64,000 nucleotides of DNA from Woeseiaceae bacterium (GTDB lineage: Bacteria > Pseudomonadota > Gammaproteobacteria > Steroidobacterales > Woeseiaceae), in contig JAJFKV010000017.1 of NCBI GenBank assembly GCA_021773055.1, positions 1 to 64,000 of the forward strand, given 5' to 3'. The notes beneath the pieces are model-generated. The model was not told the DNA's origin, ran no database searches, and was given only the letters and a program-made list of their open reading frames with translations. This document shows positions 32,389 through 41,731 of the stretch, in pieces. The position numbers were made by a program, and so were the translations under genes. Within the stretch, counting starts at the first letter, position 1; every line of letters starts with the position of its first letter.

Positions 32389-33325
32389 TAACTTGGCAAT
32401 TGTGAATGCAGAAATATCGGAAATCGTTAGCGGACTTTCAGAAGACCGCAAACAAATATCTCCAAAGTACTTCTATGACGAACGTGGCTCACAGCTATTT
32501 GATGAGATCACTCAGCTTCCGGAGTATTACCTGACCAACACTGAGCTCGGCATCATGCGCGACAATATCGGCGAAATTGTTGCGATGGTCGGCAAGCAGG
32601 CGAGCCTGATCGAGTTTGGTAGCGGCTCCAGTCTGAAGACGCGTATTCTGCTGGAGCGCTTGTCAGAACTTGCTGCTTATGTGCCCGTCGATATCTCCAG
32701 AAAGCACTTGCAGACATCAGCAGAACAAATTCGGGAGCAGTTCCCGGACATTGATGTACTACCTGTGGTCGCCGATTTCACGCAGGCCTTTGCACTACCA
32801 GAACCGAGAGTCATGCCTGTCCGAAATATTGTCTATTTTCCAGGTTCGACCATCGGCAATTTCGAGCAGGACATGGCGACGGACCTTCTGCATGTGATGT
32901 ATCAGGAAGCGGGAGAAGGCGGCGCATTGCTAATTGGTGTTGACCTGCAAAAGGACCCCGACATTATCGAGAGCGCCTATAACGACTCAGCCGGTGTAAC
33001 CGCTGAATTTAATCTCAATGTGTTGCAGCACCTGAATCGCGATTACGGCGCCAACTTCAATGTCGATGAGTTCAGCCATAGCGCGAACTACGACCAGGCC
33101 AAGGGCCGTGTTGTTCTCGAACTGGTCAGTCAGGCGAACCAGACCTTTGAAGTAGCGGACGCAGCTTTCGACATTGCTGCCGGCGAAGCGATACTCACGG
33201 AGTATTCACACAAGTACACGCTCGATGGTTTTGCGGCAATGGCTAACGAAGCCGGCTTCAGCGTCGAAAAAGTCTGGACGGATGCTAAGCAGCTGTTCAG
33301 CGTTCAGTTCCTGACGCGCCCGTGA
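32378..33325 (+). CDS. egtD: EgtD, L-histidine N-alpha-trimethyltransferase
   Basis: 315 residues from ATG 32,378 (an ATG two codons earlier is equally possible; much earlier ATGs lie inside egtB). The SAM-binding motif LIEFGSGSSLKTR is at about 70-82, with PVDIS and FPGSTIGNFE typical of EgtD, and the C-terminal LTEYSHKYTLDGFAAMA. EgtD methylates histidine to hercynine, the substrate of EgtB. The end is convergent with yggX; 22 bp separate them and no terminator is seen. Confidence 0.93.
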   Translation: MAVSNLAIVNAEISEIVSGLSEDRKQISPKYFYDERGSQLFDEITQLPEYYLTNTELGIMRDNIGEIVAMVGKQASLIEFGSGSSLKTRILLERLSELAAYVPVDISRKHLQTSAEQIREQFPDIDVLPVVADFTQAFALPEPRVMPVRNIVYFPGSTIGNFEQDMATDLLHVMYQEAGEGGALLIGVDLQKDPDIIESAYNDSAGVTAEFNLNVLQHLNRDYGANFNVDEFSHSANYDQAKGRVVLELVSQANQTFEVADAAFDIAAGEAILTEYSHKYTLDGFAAMANEAGFSVEKVWTDAKQLFSVQFLTRP

Positions 33326-33347
33326 ACTCAAAGGAGGTCTGGCCCCT

Positions 33348-33620
33348 TTACGGTTTGGGTGGGACGAATTCCTTTGGTGCTGCCGAGCCTTCACCGAAGA
33401 AGAATTTCTCCATCTCGGCTTCCAGAAACTGGCGTGCCTCCGGCTCGATAGGCGTAAGCCGATACTCGTTGATGAGCATGGTCTGGTGCCCTACCCAGCG
33501 TTGCCAGGCTTCTTTGGACACGTTGTCGTAAATTCGTTGGCCAAGTTCGCCGGGGTACGGCGAGTAGTCGAGACCTTCAGCCTCCTTGCCCAACATGACG
33601 CAGTTAATGGTGCGCGACAT
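33348..33620 (-). CDS. yggX: YggX, Fe(2+)-trafficking / oxidative damage protection protein
   Basis: 90 residues. Opens [19 protein letters not shown], the signature YggX N-terminus with its single Cys, and keeps [17 protein letters not shown]. It is thought to protect iron-sulfur clusters. The start at 33,620 overlaps the end of mutY by 17 bases, the mutY-yggX order common in gammaproteobacteria. Confidence 0.95.
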   Translation of the reverse strand: MSRTINCVMLGKEAEGLDYSPYPGELGQRIYDNVSKEAWQRWVGHQTMLINEYRLTPIEPEARQFLEAEMEKFFFGEGSAAPKEFVPPKP

Positions 33621-34662
33621 TTTCACTCTTCTTTAGTTGATTAATAAGCTTCTTCACGGGTGCCGCCATCCCGCCCGGCGGTGCGTCGTTCAGTCCGTGC
33701 CAGGTTCTGGCATCGGTGTCGGCTACTTTACCTGCCTGAGACACGATGCGCACAAGAATTGGCTGAATATCCAGATCGTAATGACTGAAGCTGTGGCGCA
33801 CCACGTCCCACGGACGTGTTTCGGCGGCAGCGCTCCCGAGCTCATCGAAGCACCACTCGCTTAAGGACCGCTCACCAAGCTCCGGAAGACTCCAAAGCCC
33901 ACCCCAGATCCCCGCTTCAGGCCGGCGCTCCAGGTACACCCGACCATCGATGCTCGCCAGAATCATCGTCGTGGTTCGCAGGGGTTTGTTCACTTTGGGC
34001 TTGCGTCCTGGAAAATCGGCAATGCTATCCGATCGTCTTGCGCTGCAGTCCATTCTCACAGGACAGCGGTCACACGACGGCCTGCTCCGCGTGCAAAGTG
34101 TCGCACCGATATCCATGATGGCCTGCGTGTATTCGGCAACTCTTAGTTGCGGTGTGTTCCGTTCGGCGGCCGCCCAAAGCTCACCGGCGACACCCGCTTT
34201 TCCCGGCCAGCCCGGAATTGCTTCGTGCCTTGCGAGTACGCGTTTGACGTTGCCGTCCAGTATCGCGTGCCTTTGGCCGTATGCCAGCGACAGTATGGCG
34301 CCGGCCGTCGAACGACCGATACCGGGTAGTTCGAGCACCTCCTCAAAGGTCGTCGGGAACTCCCCGCCATGCTCAGCACAAATAGCTTTCGCCGCTTTGT
34401 GCAAATTACGGGCCCTCGCGTAGTAGCCAAGGCCCGACCAGTGCGAAAGCACGTCGTCCTGCTTCGCGTCCGCCAGGACTGCGATGTCCGGGAATCGACC
34501 CACGAAACGACTGAAGTATGGAATCACCGTTTGTACCTGTGTTTGCTGCAGCATGATCTCTGACACCCATACCCGGTACGCAATGGCGTCCCGCTGCCAC
34601 GGTAAATCTTTGCGACCAAACTCATCAAACCAACTCAACAAGCGAGTCGCGAAGTCGCTCAC
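33604..34662 (-). CDS. mutY: MutY, A/G-specific adenine DNA glycosylase
   Basis: 352 residues, starting at a GTG that shares its G with the stop of the preceding gene (TAGTG). Catalytic Glu in [19 protein letters not shown], helix-hairpin-helix [14 protein letters not shown] with the key Asp in [12 protein letters not shown], a 4Fe-4S cluster (C-x6-C-x2-C-x5-C, from [17 protein letters not shown]), and a C-terminal NUDIX-like 8-oxoG recognition domain (about 225-345). It removes A mispaired with 8-oxoG. Confidence 0.96.
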   Translation of the reverse strand: MSDFATRLLSWFDEFGRKDLPWQRDAIAYRVWVSEIMLQQTQVQTVIPYFSRFVGRFPDIAVLADAKQDDVLSHWSGLGYYARARNLHKAAKAICAEHGGEFPTTFEEVLELPGIGRSTAGAILSLAYGQRHAILDGNVKRVLARHEAIPGWPGKAGVAGELWAAAERNTPQLRVAEYTQAIMDIGATLCTRSRPSCDRCPVRMDCSARRSDSIADFPGRKPKVNKPLRTTTMILASIDGRVYLERRPEAGIWGGLWSLPELGERSLSEWCFDELGSAAAETRPWDVVRHSFSHYDLDIQPILVRIVSQAGKVADTDARTWHGLNDAPPGGMAAPVKKLINQLKKSENVAHH

Positions 34663-35222
34663 TATTTGATGGCCTGCGCGATCAGCTCGATTCGCTCTAC
34701 CGCGTCACCACCATTGTTTTTGAGTTTGCGTTTTAGCAGGTAAGGACCAATTCCCGGTGGTATCCAGAACTTGGGCGTCATTTCGAGACTGTAGAAGACG
34801 ACCGTTCCACCATCCCGCGCAGAAAATCGCCAGCTCTCGTCGCTGCGATGAAAATCACTCGCCTCGGGATCGATAGTCGCGAAGATGGCTGTATTCACCT
34901 CCGCTTTAACGAAGCCATGACGCTCAAACGATGTACAGAAAAACAGCACGCAGCCGCGATTGCGAACATAGAACCGGGGCCGCCCCTGCTCGTCAGGCGG
35001 GAGATCGCGTGACTCAACAATGGCACTTGAGAATTTCGTCGAATTGTCCCAGTAACGAAAGACTGCGTAGACCTGCTCGACTTCGGCATCGAACCAGACC
35101 TCCGATTTCATCGTGTACGTGCCCTTCTCGTGATCAACCTCGATGCTGATCATTTCCGCGGCGCCGGCCGTCGCCGAAAAAGCGATAGCAAGAAGCAATA
35201 AGCAGCGCCCGCATTCGATCAA
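34662..35222 (-). CDS. Exported SRPBCC/START-like protein
   Basis: 186 residues. A signal peptide (about 1-21, ending AGAA) is followed by a single START-type helix-grip fold: SEVWFDAEVEQVYAVFRYWDN, RGCVLFFC, FHRSDESWRF, TVVFYSLEM. Such domains bind lipids or other hydrophobic ligands. It overlaps the AsmA gene start by four bases and mutY by one, so it sits in the asmA-START-mutY-yggX operon. Its ligand is unknown. Confidence 0.82.
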   Translation of the reverse strand: MIECGRCLLLLAIAFSATAGAAEMISIEVDHEKGTYTMKSEVWFDAEVEQVYAVFRYWDNSTKFSSAIVESRDLPPDEQGRPRFYVRNRGCVLFFCTSFERHGFVKAEVNTAIFATIDPEASDFHRSDESWRFSARDGGTVVFYSLEMTPKFWIPPGIGPYLLKRKLKNNGGDAVERIELIAQAIK

Positions 35223-37264
35223 TCGAACAGTCCCTTCAGTTTATCTTTGAGTAAGTCCTTCACCTCATCTTCAACTTTATCGCGCAGCAGCTTTTCAAGG
35301 TCTGGCTGAACGCTGGGGGACGCGAGCGGTCCGCTGATCTTCAGGGGAATGACGGCCTCGGTGAACTCCTGCAGCTCTTCCGCGCTTGCGTTACTCAGGA
35401 ACTCTGGCTGCTCAAGTATCCGCGCGGTCATTCCGTAATCGACGGTTCCGGCCGGTATATCGACCTGGCCACTACCGGTCAGTTGCATAAACGGCAGTTC
35501 TGCGAACAAGTCATCGCTCTGCATGATGCCGTCTGTTACCACACCGCTCATGCGTACGGCACTGAATGCCGTTGTCGCCGGCAGTACCGCTTCCGGTGCT
35601 TGCTCGCCTTTCAAGGTTGCACGTGCACGGCGTAATTCGTACCAGATATCCGTGCCTACATAGGTACCATCTGTGAGTTCGAGCGACAGATTGCCCGACA
35701 GGTCTTTCTGGATCGAAAGCATATCGTTGCCGCGTCCTTGCAAAACAAAGGAGCCATCGATTGCGCCGGTGACATTGTCTGCTGCAAACATCGCCTTCGC
35801 CAGTTTCGCGAGGTCAACACCAGCAATTTCTTCGTTCAGTGAAAGCGCCGGAACCTCTCCGGACACATCGATGCGTACATCACCCCTATACGTGCCGCCA
35901 AATAGCTGCGATGAAATTGGAAAGACCCGCATTTTGCCCTTGCTCGAATTCAAACCAAGATCGACGTTTTCCAGAACGATATTGCCCATCGTCGCCTTAT
36001 CCAGTTTGAATTTGCCGCGGGCGTTTAGCGGTCTGATAAGGTCTGCCGGTATTTCGATCGGCGCGGCATCAGCGCTTGCGGTGCTTTCCGATACGTCGGC
36101 TGGCTCCATGTAGCGAGACAGGTCGATCGAGTCGCCAGCCAGGTCAAATTGATAAAAACCTGTTGTGCTTGTCGGTATCGAAAGTTCACCCGTAAACGAA
36201 GTGTCGTCCAGCTTTATCGCGACCTCGCTGAGCTCTATCGCTACGGCGGTTACCTCGGCGGTAGCATTAATCGTCACGCGACTCAGTGCGGCCGGATCAG
36301 CTGTCTCGGGCGGTGGCACACCGAAGAGTTGCATCAGGCTGCGCGGGGAAAAAGTCTCCACAGCGATAGTCGCACGTGGTGTTATCTGGTCCTCATAAGA
36401 AAGCGGCTCTATGTCTGCGACAATATGCATGTCGAGCGCCGTCAGGTCGATGGTTTGCAGGGTCACGCGAGACTCATTGGTCAATATTTCCACGCCATCG
36501 GTTCGCAGACTGATCGTTGTCGGAATTACTGCAACGCCTTCGAGCGTTCCGTCCACTGTCACGCCGTTCAGTCTTAGCTCTCCATTGGCCGCATTGAAGG
36601 CAAGATTCGTATCAAGCTCCAGGGTGCCCCCCAGGCCCGACGGCTGCACATCGAACTGCATCCCAGCCTCAACCGGGACATCCGAGCCATCGCCTGTCAG
36701 ACGACCGATTTCGAGATTGAGCTGATTGATCGAGATTGTTTCGCCGGACTCGTGGTTCGCATAACTGATGGTCGCGTCGATGATGCCGATCGAGTTGACG
36801 TCGATACCACCACCGGACTCAGATGCAGTGCTGGTGTCGGCGTCACGAGCGCTCTCCTGAGGTACCAGGTCCTCCCAGTTGCTGACGCCGCTTTGGTTGA
36901 CTTCGAGGTTCAGCCGCAGAGATTCGATATCGGCCGCACCGACCACTATTTCCCGCCGTAGAATCACCGGCAACAGGCGCACGCTGAAACTGGCCCTCTC
37001 AAAACTCGCCATCGGTTCGTCACCGAATCCGGGCGCGTTGCCAAAACTCGATTCGCCAACTTCCACTGCCAGCCAGGGAAAGATATCCAGCGAGATATCG
37101 CCTGCAATTGTCAGGTCCCGACCAGTCTGGTTTTTTACTGAACTCGATATTTGCTCACGAAAATCGTTCGGATCGAAAAACATATAGATCGCGACTGACG
37201 CCAAAACGAATAGTGTGACGAAACCGCCCACCAACCAGAGCAAAAGCTTGAATACCCGACCCAT
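35219..37264 (-). CDS. AsmA-family inner-membrane protein
   Basis: 681 residues. One N-terminal membrane helix (LLLWLVGGFVTLFVLASVAIYMF, about 8-30), then a long AsmA domain with the N-terminal PNDFREQISSSVKNQTGRDL and ISLDIFPWLAVEVGESSFG motifs, and beta-rich repeats to about 620 (C-terminal AsmA_2, with LTGSGQVDIPAGTVDYGM). AsmA-like proteins bridge inner and outer membranes and are linked to phospholipid transport. First gene of the asmA-START-mutY-yggX unit. Confidence 0.92.
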   Translation of the reverse strand: MGRVFKLLLWLVGGFVTLFVLASVAIYMFFDPNDFREQISSSVKNQTGRDLTIAGDISLDIFPWLAVEVGESSFGNAPGFGDEPMASFERASFSVRLLPVILRREIVVGAADIESLRLNLEVNQSGVSNWEDLVPQESARDADTSTASESGGGIDVNSIGIIDATISYANHESGETISINQLNLEIGRLTGDGSDVPVEAGMQFDVQPSGLGGTLELDTNLAFNAANGELRLNGVTVDGTLEGVAVIPTTISLRTDGVEILTNESRVTLQTIDLTALDMHIVADIEPLSYEDQITPRATIAVETFSPRSLMQLFGVPPPETADPAALSRVTINATAEVTAVAIELSEVAIKLDDTSFTGELSIPTSTTGFYQFDLAGDSIDLSRYMEPADVSESTASADAAPIEIPADLIRPLNARGKFKLDKATMGNIVLENVDLGLNSSKGKMRVFPISSQLFGGTYRGDVRIDVSGEVPALSLNEEIAGVDLAKLAKAMFAADNVTGAIDGSFVLQGRGNDMLSIQKDLSGNLSLELTDGTYVGTDIWYELRRARATLKGEQAPEAVLPATTAFSAVRMSGVVTDGIMQSDDLFAELPFMQLTGSGQVDIPAGTVDYGMTARILEQPEFLSNASAEELQEFTEAVIPLKISGPLASPSVQPDLEKLLRDKVEDEVKDLLKDKLKGLFD

Positions 37265-37308
37265 TTGAACACCTCAGTTACAGGCGCCAAGGGTATCAAA
37301 GTCGGGCA

Positions 37309-37340
37309 CAAAAAAGCCGGGCTGCTTGCACAATCCGGCC
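37309..37340 (-). terminator. Terminator after the sigma/anti-sigma/DUF4097 operon
   Basis: Stem GCCGG / CCGGC around a 13-nt loop followed by TTTTTT on the reverse strand, 25 bp after the DUF4097 stop and before the asmA promoter region. Confidence 0.7.
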
Positions 37341-37364
37341 GTTTCTCAGTACTTTTCGTGCTAA

Positions 37365-38246
37365 CTAATCGTTGCAGATATCGACACCACCATTCAGCGA
37401 TGAGATTGTCACCCGACTATCACCACTACCTTCGGTGAAGCTTAGCTCCCAGCCGGGCCCGTATTTGTGTGTTTTTCTTGCCTCAGGTCCGAAACAGCTG
37501 TGAATTTCGCCGTTCAGCGTCTCGATATCAAACTTCGCCGACACCTTACCGGAGATATCAATATCGACGTCGCCGTTCACGGTGTCTACGTCCAGCTTGC
37601 CACCCTTTCGCAACTCGCCGTTGAATGAGATTTCGCCGGTAACCGTCTCCAGCGTGGCTCGTGAAAACGACCCTTCTTCAATATCCACGTCACCGCTGAC
37701 GGAGGTCGCTTCTACGTTGCCTGAGATTCGGGACAGAATGACATCGCCGGATACCGAGCTCGCCTCAACCTCTCCGTCCGTATCGTCGCCGAAGACCTCA
37801 ACATCACCACTAACAGACTCAGCCATCACGTCGGCACCAGTATGTGTTGTTTTCACATCGCCGCTCACCGTATGCAAACCCTGCTCGCCGGTAACCTTCG
37901 CCACCTCAATGTCAGCGCTAACCGTACCGACGTCGATCGTGCTGCCCTGCGGCACTTTAATCTCTAACTCGCTGTCAATTCCGCGACCGCCTCGCTTCGG
38001 CACTTTGACCTTGATAAGGACCTTGTCCCCGTCGCGCTCCACAATGAGTTCCTCGACGTTGCGACCCAGTGTGCCGGTCACTTCAACCTTGCCCTTGTTC
38101 CAGCCAGTAATCGTCACAGAACCAGCAATATTGGATACATTGACATGTCCGTCTTTGGACGCATCTACTTCTCGTTCAACCTCTTCTGCAAATACCGATA
38201 CTGAAAGCAGGCAGGCCAGAGTTATGCTCACTAATTTATTCATCAT
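37365..38246 (-). CDS. DUF4097 beta-strand-repeat protein, exported
   Basis: 293 residues. Signal peptide (about 1-20, ending VFA). The body is a right-handed beta-helix-like array of short repeats (GDVEVF, GDVILSRISGNV, SVSGDVDIEEG, TVNGDVDIDISGKV) typical of DUF4097/DUF4098 proteins often found next to ECF sigma factors. It ends with a Cys-containing tail. It is likely a periplasmic or surface output of the sigma factor operon. The actual function is unknown. Confidence 0.88.
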   Translation of the reverse strand: MMNKLVSITLACLLSVSVFAEEVEREVDASKDGHVNVSNIAGSVTITGWNKGKVEVTGTLGRNVEELIVERDGDKVLIKVKVPKRGGRGIDSELEIKVPQGSTIDVGTVSADIEVAKVTGEQGLHTVSGDVKTTHTGADVMAESVSGDVEVFGDDTDGEVEASSVSGDVILSRISGNVEATSVSGDVDIEEGSFSRATLETVTGEISFNGELRKGGKLDVDTVNGDVDIDISGKVSAKFDIETLNGEIHSCFGPEARKTHKYGPGWELSFTEGSGDSRVTISSLNGGVDICND

Positions 38247-38270
38247 ATTCTCACTTACTCATCTATCGAC

Positions 38271-38288
38271 TGCGCGGCCAGCCGCGCA
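38271..38288 (-). repeat. Short perfect hairpin between anti-sigma and DUF4097 genes
   Basis: TGCGCGG / CCGCGCA with a 4-base loop in the 49-bp gap between the two genes. No U-tract follows. It may tune mRNA stability or downstream translation. Confidence 0.45.
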
Positions 38289-38295
38289 TACCGGG

Positions 38296-38835
38296 TTAGA
38301 TATCGTTTCTCATCATTACGTTTCGGGTTAGTCCGCCAACGCGGCGCAATAACGCCAGTTCTTCGTGGTATGTTCTCAAAAGTCGTTCCTGCAACAGCAG
38401 GTTTTCCGGGTCTTCTTCGAGCGCATTATTCATGGCAAAAATCGTGTCATGAATCAGTTTCAAATTTGTTTGAATATCCTGTCGCGACTCAGGTGATAGT
38501 CGTTCCAGCTCAAAGTCGAGCTCCGCCACCAGCGCGTTTCGCGCGTCCTGAAAACCGGGCCCCAGGTTGTAGCGATTGCCAAAGGACGCTTGCTCAAAAA
38601 TCATATGCGGCGACGCGATGACGAGGCGCTCCTGACTATCTTTCATCGTCATGTAGGTAACGCCCGATGAAGCACCGATCAGCAACACGACCGCGGCCGC
38701 TTGAGCAAGCATCGGTGTCCAGCGCCGCGTTGCCGGTTGTTCAATCATCTCAGCGATGTCGGGCCAGAGATCGCGCTCCGGCTTGATCGCGGTCGACAGC
38801 TGCTCTGCAGCCTGCATTAATTTGTCGTCGTTCAT
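38296..38835 (-). CDS. Putative anti-sigma factor, single membrane helix
   Basis: 179 residues. A cytoplasmic N-terminus (about 1-36), one membrane helix (MLAQAAAVVLLIGASSGVTYMTM, about 42-64), then a helical periplasmic domain (DARNALVAELDFELERLSPESRQDI). No zinc-binding HxxxCxxC motif is seen. Its overlap with the ECF sigma gene (ATGA) and its topology make an anti-sigma role the best guess. Confidence 0.72.
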   Translation of the reverse strand: MNDDKLMQAAEQLSTAIKPERDLWPDIAEMIEQPATRRWTPMLAQAAAVVLLIGASSGVTYMTMKDSQERLVIASPHMIFEQASFGNRYNLGPGFQDARNALVAELDFELERLSPESRQDIQTNLKLIHDTIFAMNNALEEDPENLLLQERLLRTYHEELALLRRVGGLTRNVMMRNDI

Positions 38836-39389
38836 GCCTCGAATCCTTGTTGCTTCAGTTGTTGCACCAGTAATCGCTTCGCCCGGTGCAGCTGTGCCTT
38901 GCTCGTTCCTGCTGCGATCCCCAGCATCTCGCCGGTTTCATCATGGCTGTAGCCATATATTGCGTGCAGAACAAATACATTTCTTGCGCCTTCCGGAAGC
39001 CTGTCCACCGCCTCCGACAGGTCTCTCATTTCGCCGCTGTCCCCGGTTTCGAACGTCGGCGTTGCGGTATCAGTGACCGCCATTATTCGATCCTGCTCAC
39101 GCTTCGACTTACGCATCCGACCCAACACTGAGTTGACGGCGATGCGGTGCAGCCACGTGGAAAATGCGCTGTCACCACGAAATTTTTGCAGTTTGTTCCA
39201 GGCCTGAATAAACGCCTCCTGGGCACAATCCTCTGCTTCGCTGACATTACCCGTCATTCGCAGGCAAATACCGTAGACCCTGTCAATATGCAGCCTGTAC
39301 AGCGCCTCAAATGCTTGTGCATTGGACCGTTGCGCCTGCCTAATCAGCGCGCTTTCATCAGCAAGTACTTCTGTGTTCGCAATAGCCAT
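38832..39389 (-). CDS. RpoE-like ECF sigma factor
   Basis: 185 residues from ATG 39,389. Region 2 (QAFEALYRLHIDRVYGICLRMTGN, AEDCAQEAFIQAWNKL, STWLHRIAVN) and region 4 (LSEAVDRLPEGARNVFVLH, YSHDETGEMLGIAAGTSKAQLHRAKRLL) are both intact. The longer upstream open frame to 39,482 is poorly supported. It is followed by its probable anti-sigma factor and a DUF4097 protein and is divergent from the GGDEF-EAL gene. Confidence 0.9.
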   Translation of the reverse strand: MAIANTEVLADESALIRQAQRSNAQAFEALYRLHIDRVYGICLRMTGNVSEAEDCAQEAFIQAWNKLQKFRGDSAFSTWLHRIAVNSVLGRMRKSKREQDRIMAVTDTATPTFETGDSGEMRDLSEAVDRLPEGARNVFVLHAIYGYSHDETGEMLGIAAGTSKAQLHRAKRLLVQQLKQQGFEA

Positions 39390-39615
39390 AACCTGACTAT
39401 AGTCGCTGCTGTGTGCTGTCAAAAGAGCTGCCAAAGCCTGTTTCTCCGTATCTAGTGTTATTTTGATGCCCGGCCACCCCAAATGGTTTGAATCAAGTCG
39501 CCACAGCGACCCTGTCTGAGGCGTTTAGGCGCGCAAAAGGTGGCGTAAGCGCATGTCTTTACATATGATTCCCCCCCATGGGGAAGACAGTCGTTGTACC
39601 TTTTACGGAAATCTG

Positions 39616-41724
39616 ATGTCCGGACATTCCATTCTTTATCTTGGACGTGGGGAGTTTGCCGCAGATTATCTGGGCGAACTGGAAACCCTTCCCTGTTGTA
39701 CTTACCTGACTCGATCCACCTCGTTCGAGCTTCCCGAAGATGCCTCCTATATTGTTGATCTCGTGCTGCTTGAGGCGGGGCCGATGATCGCGCAGTCAGG
39801 CCAGTCACTCGCGGATCTGATCAATCACCTGGCACCCTACCCGGTCGTTGCACTGACACAAAAGCAACACGAACACCGTGGCATTGCCGCCATGCGTGCT
39901 GGGGCCCAGAGCTACATCTGTGTTGATGACATTTCTGTCGAAGACCAGGACGCGGCGTTTGACCATGCGGTGAAGCGTGGGCGTATGCAGTCACGTCTGT
40001 CGAGTACAGACGTCACCGTCCTTTCAATACTAAACAATATCAATGACGGCGTTATCGTCGTTGACGATGCCGGCCATGTCCTCGACATCAATCCGGCGGC
40101 GCGCACGTTGCTGGGAATTAGCCCCCGCATGCAGCCTGATCCAACCTGGGAGCAGACCTTTTGCTGCGTCGACGAAAATGGCGACAGCTATCGTAACTCG
40201 GCGGATTTGCCGCTGATGCGCGCACGCACCGGCGAGAAATTTGCCGAGCAGATCGCTATCTACAGAACACCGGAACAACCCGATATCGTATTGAGCATCA
40301 ATGGCCAGGGATTGTTTGACGGCAAGCGCGAACTTATAGGCGGTGTCATTACTTTTCGCGATATTACCGAGGCCAGACGCAGAACATCAGAGCTTGAGAA
40401 GCGCGCCCAGTTTGACGCGTTGACAGGTCTTGCCAATCGCAGCCTGTTTAGTGAGCAACTCACGCGAGCGATCGGCCGCAGCCAACGAAAGTCTGCGCCA
40501 CTAGCCACGTTGTTTATTGATCTCGATCGCTTCAAATCAGTTAACGACACGCTGGGTCACGACATTGGCGATGCTTTACTTTGTCAGGTAGCGGATAGAC
40601 TGCAGGGCAATTTGCGTGTTGGCGATTTCAGCGGCCGCTGGGGTGGTGATGAGTTCGTTGTTTGTCTGGAAGACTTTGGCGAGTCGGATAACGCCGCCGC
40701 CGCTGCACAGAAATTGCTGTTGGTTCTTTCTGAGAGATACGAAATCGGCAGCAGCGAAGTTTATGCGACACCGAGTATCGGTATTGCCATGTATCCGGAA
40801 TCCGGAGACACAGCCGAGCAGCTTATCAAGGCTTCCGATGTCGCAATGTTCGAGGCCAAGAAACGCGGTGGTGGTCGCTTCCAGTATTACTCCGAGGCGC
40901 TGAACACCAAACTCGAACAGCGAGAAGAACTTGAAACCGGTCTGCGTCACGCGCTGGTACGCGACGAATTCACTCTGCACTATCAACCTCGTATCGACCT
41001 TTCGACGAACCGATTGATTGGGCTTGAGGCACTACTGCGCTGGCAACATCCGCGCTTCGGCCTCTTGCCACCGGCACGCTTCTTACCAATTCTGGAAAGC
41101 AGCGGTCTTATTCACTCCGCGGGCGAATGGGTCATAGCGACAGCTTGCCGCCAGCTGGCCGCCTGGCAGCACCGCTTCGAATTGCCCGACTTGTCGCTCG
41201 CGATCAACTTGTCGCCACAACAATTAATGCACAACAGGCTCGTTGATGTCGTTGCCAAGACGCTGGCAGACACGGCACTTGACCCGGGCTGCATAGAACT
41301 CGAGATTTGTGACGGCACAATGGTGCAAAAGCGTGAGGCCGAACACCAGACATTAAAGAAACTGCGCAAGCTGGGTGTTCGGCTGTCACTTGACCACTTC
41401 GGCACACGCGACGTGTCGTTCGAGTCGATCGACAGCGGCTTCATCGACAGTTTTGTGCTCGACCAGGCGCTGATTGCAGATGTCGAGGATAACAATAGCC
41501 ACCAACGCATCGTGCGTGCAGCAATCGCGATGGCGCAGGGACTGGATATCGAAGTTACTGCCGAAGGCGTAGAGACCGTCAGGCAACTTGAGTTCCTGAA
41601 GAGTTGTAACTGCGATCTCGCGCAGGGCTTTCTGATCAGCCGACCAATGCAGCCTGAAAAAATCTCGGCGATCCTTCGTTCCGAGATTGCCGGCACATCG
41701 CTACTTGCGCGAGGAATGCCGTAG
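39616..41724 (+). CDS. PAS-GGDEF-EAL signalling protein; EAL half probably inactive
   Basis: 702 residues from ATG 39,616 (GGAA seven bases upstream); ATG 39,553 is the alternative. N-terminal receiver-like segment (about 1-120), PAS domain (about 130-250), GGDEF (about 265-425, FIDLDRFKSVNDTLGHD, RWGGDEFVV) and EAL domain (about 440-695, GLEALLRWQHP). The active-site GGDEF and the product-inhibition site RVGD five residues before it are intact, so it should make c-di-GMP. In the EAL part DDFGTG reads DHFGTR and the LKID lysine is replaced (FVLD), so phosphodiesterase activity is doubtful. It ends seven bases from convergent trpA. Confidence 0.93.
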   Translation: MSGHSILYLGRGEFAADYLGELETLPCCTYLTRSTSFELPEDASYIVDLVLLEAGPMIAQSGQSLADLINHLAPYPVVALTQKQHEHRGIAAMRAGAQSYICVDDISVEDQDAAFDHAVKRGRMQSRLSSTDVTVLSILNNINDGVIVVDDAGHVLDINPAARTLLGISPRMQPDPTWEQTFCCVDENGDSYRNSADLPLMRARTGEKFAEQIAIYRTPEQPDIVLSINGQGLFDGKRELIGGVITFRDITEARRRTSELEKRAQFDALTGLANRSLFSEQLTRAIGRSQRKSAPLATLFIDLDRFKSVNDTLGHDIGDALLCQVADRLQGNLRVGDFSGRWGGDEFVVCLEDFGESDNAAAAAQKLLLVLSERYEIGSSEVYATPSIGIAMYPESGDTAEQLIKASDVAMFEAKKRGGGRFQYYSEALNTKLEQREELETGLRHALVRDEFTLHYQPRIDLSTNRLIGLEALLRWQHPRFGLLPPARFLPILESSGLIHSAGEWVIATACRQLAAWQHRFELPDLSLAINLSPQQLMHNRLVDVVAKTLADTALDPGCIELEICDGTMVQKREAEHQTLKKLRKLGVRLSLDHFGTRDVSFESIDSGFIDSFVLDQALIADVEDNNSHQRIVRAAIAMAQGLDIEVTAEGVETVRQLEFLKSCNCDLAQGFLISRPMQPEKISAILRSEIAGTSLLARGMP

Positions 41725-41731
41725 CAAACTT

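Noticed and set aside
37365..38246. Short repeats that look like a CRISPR or tandem array
   Set aside because: The repeats are coding (GDV...SVSG units of the DUF4097 beta-helix), irregular in length and lack spacers. The DUF11 gene repeats are likewise protein modules.
37582..38331. Long forward-strand open frame of 249 codons
   Set aside because: It is antisense to the DUF4097 gene, Ser/Thr-rich low complexity from mirrored repeats, with no ribosome site.
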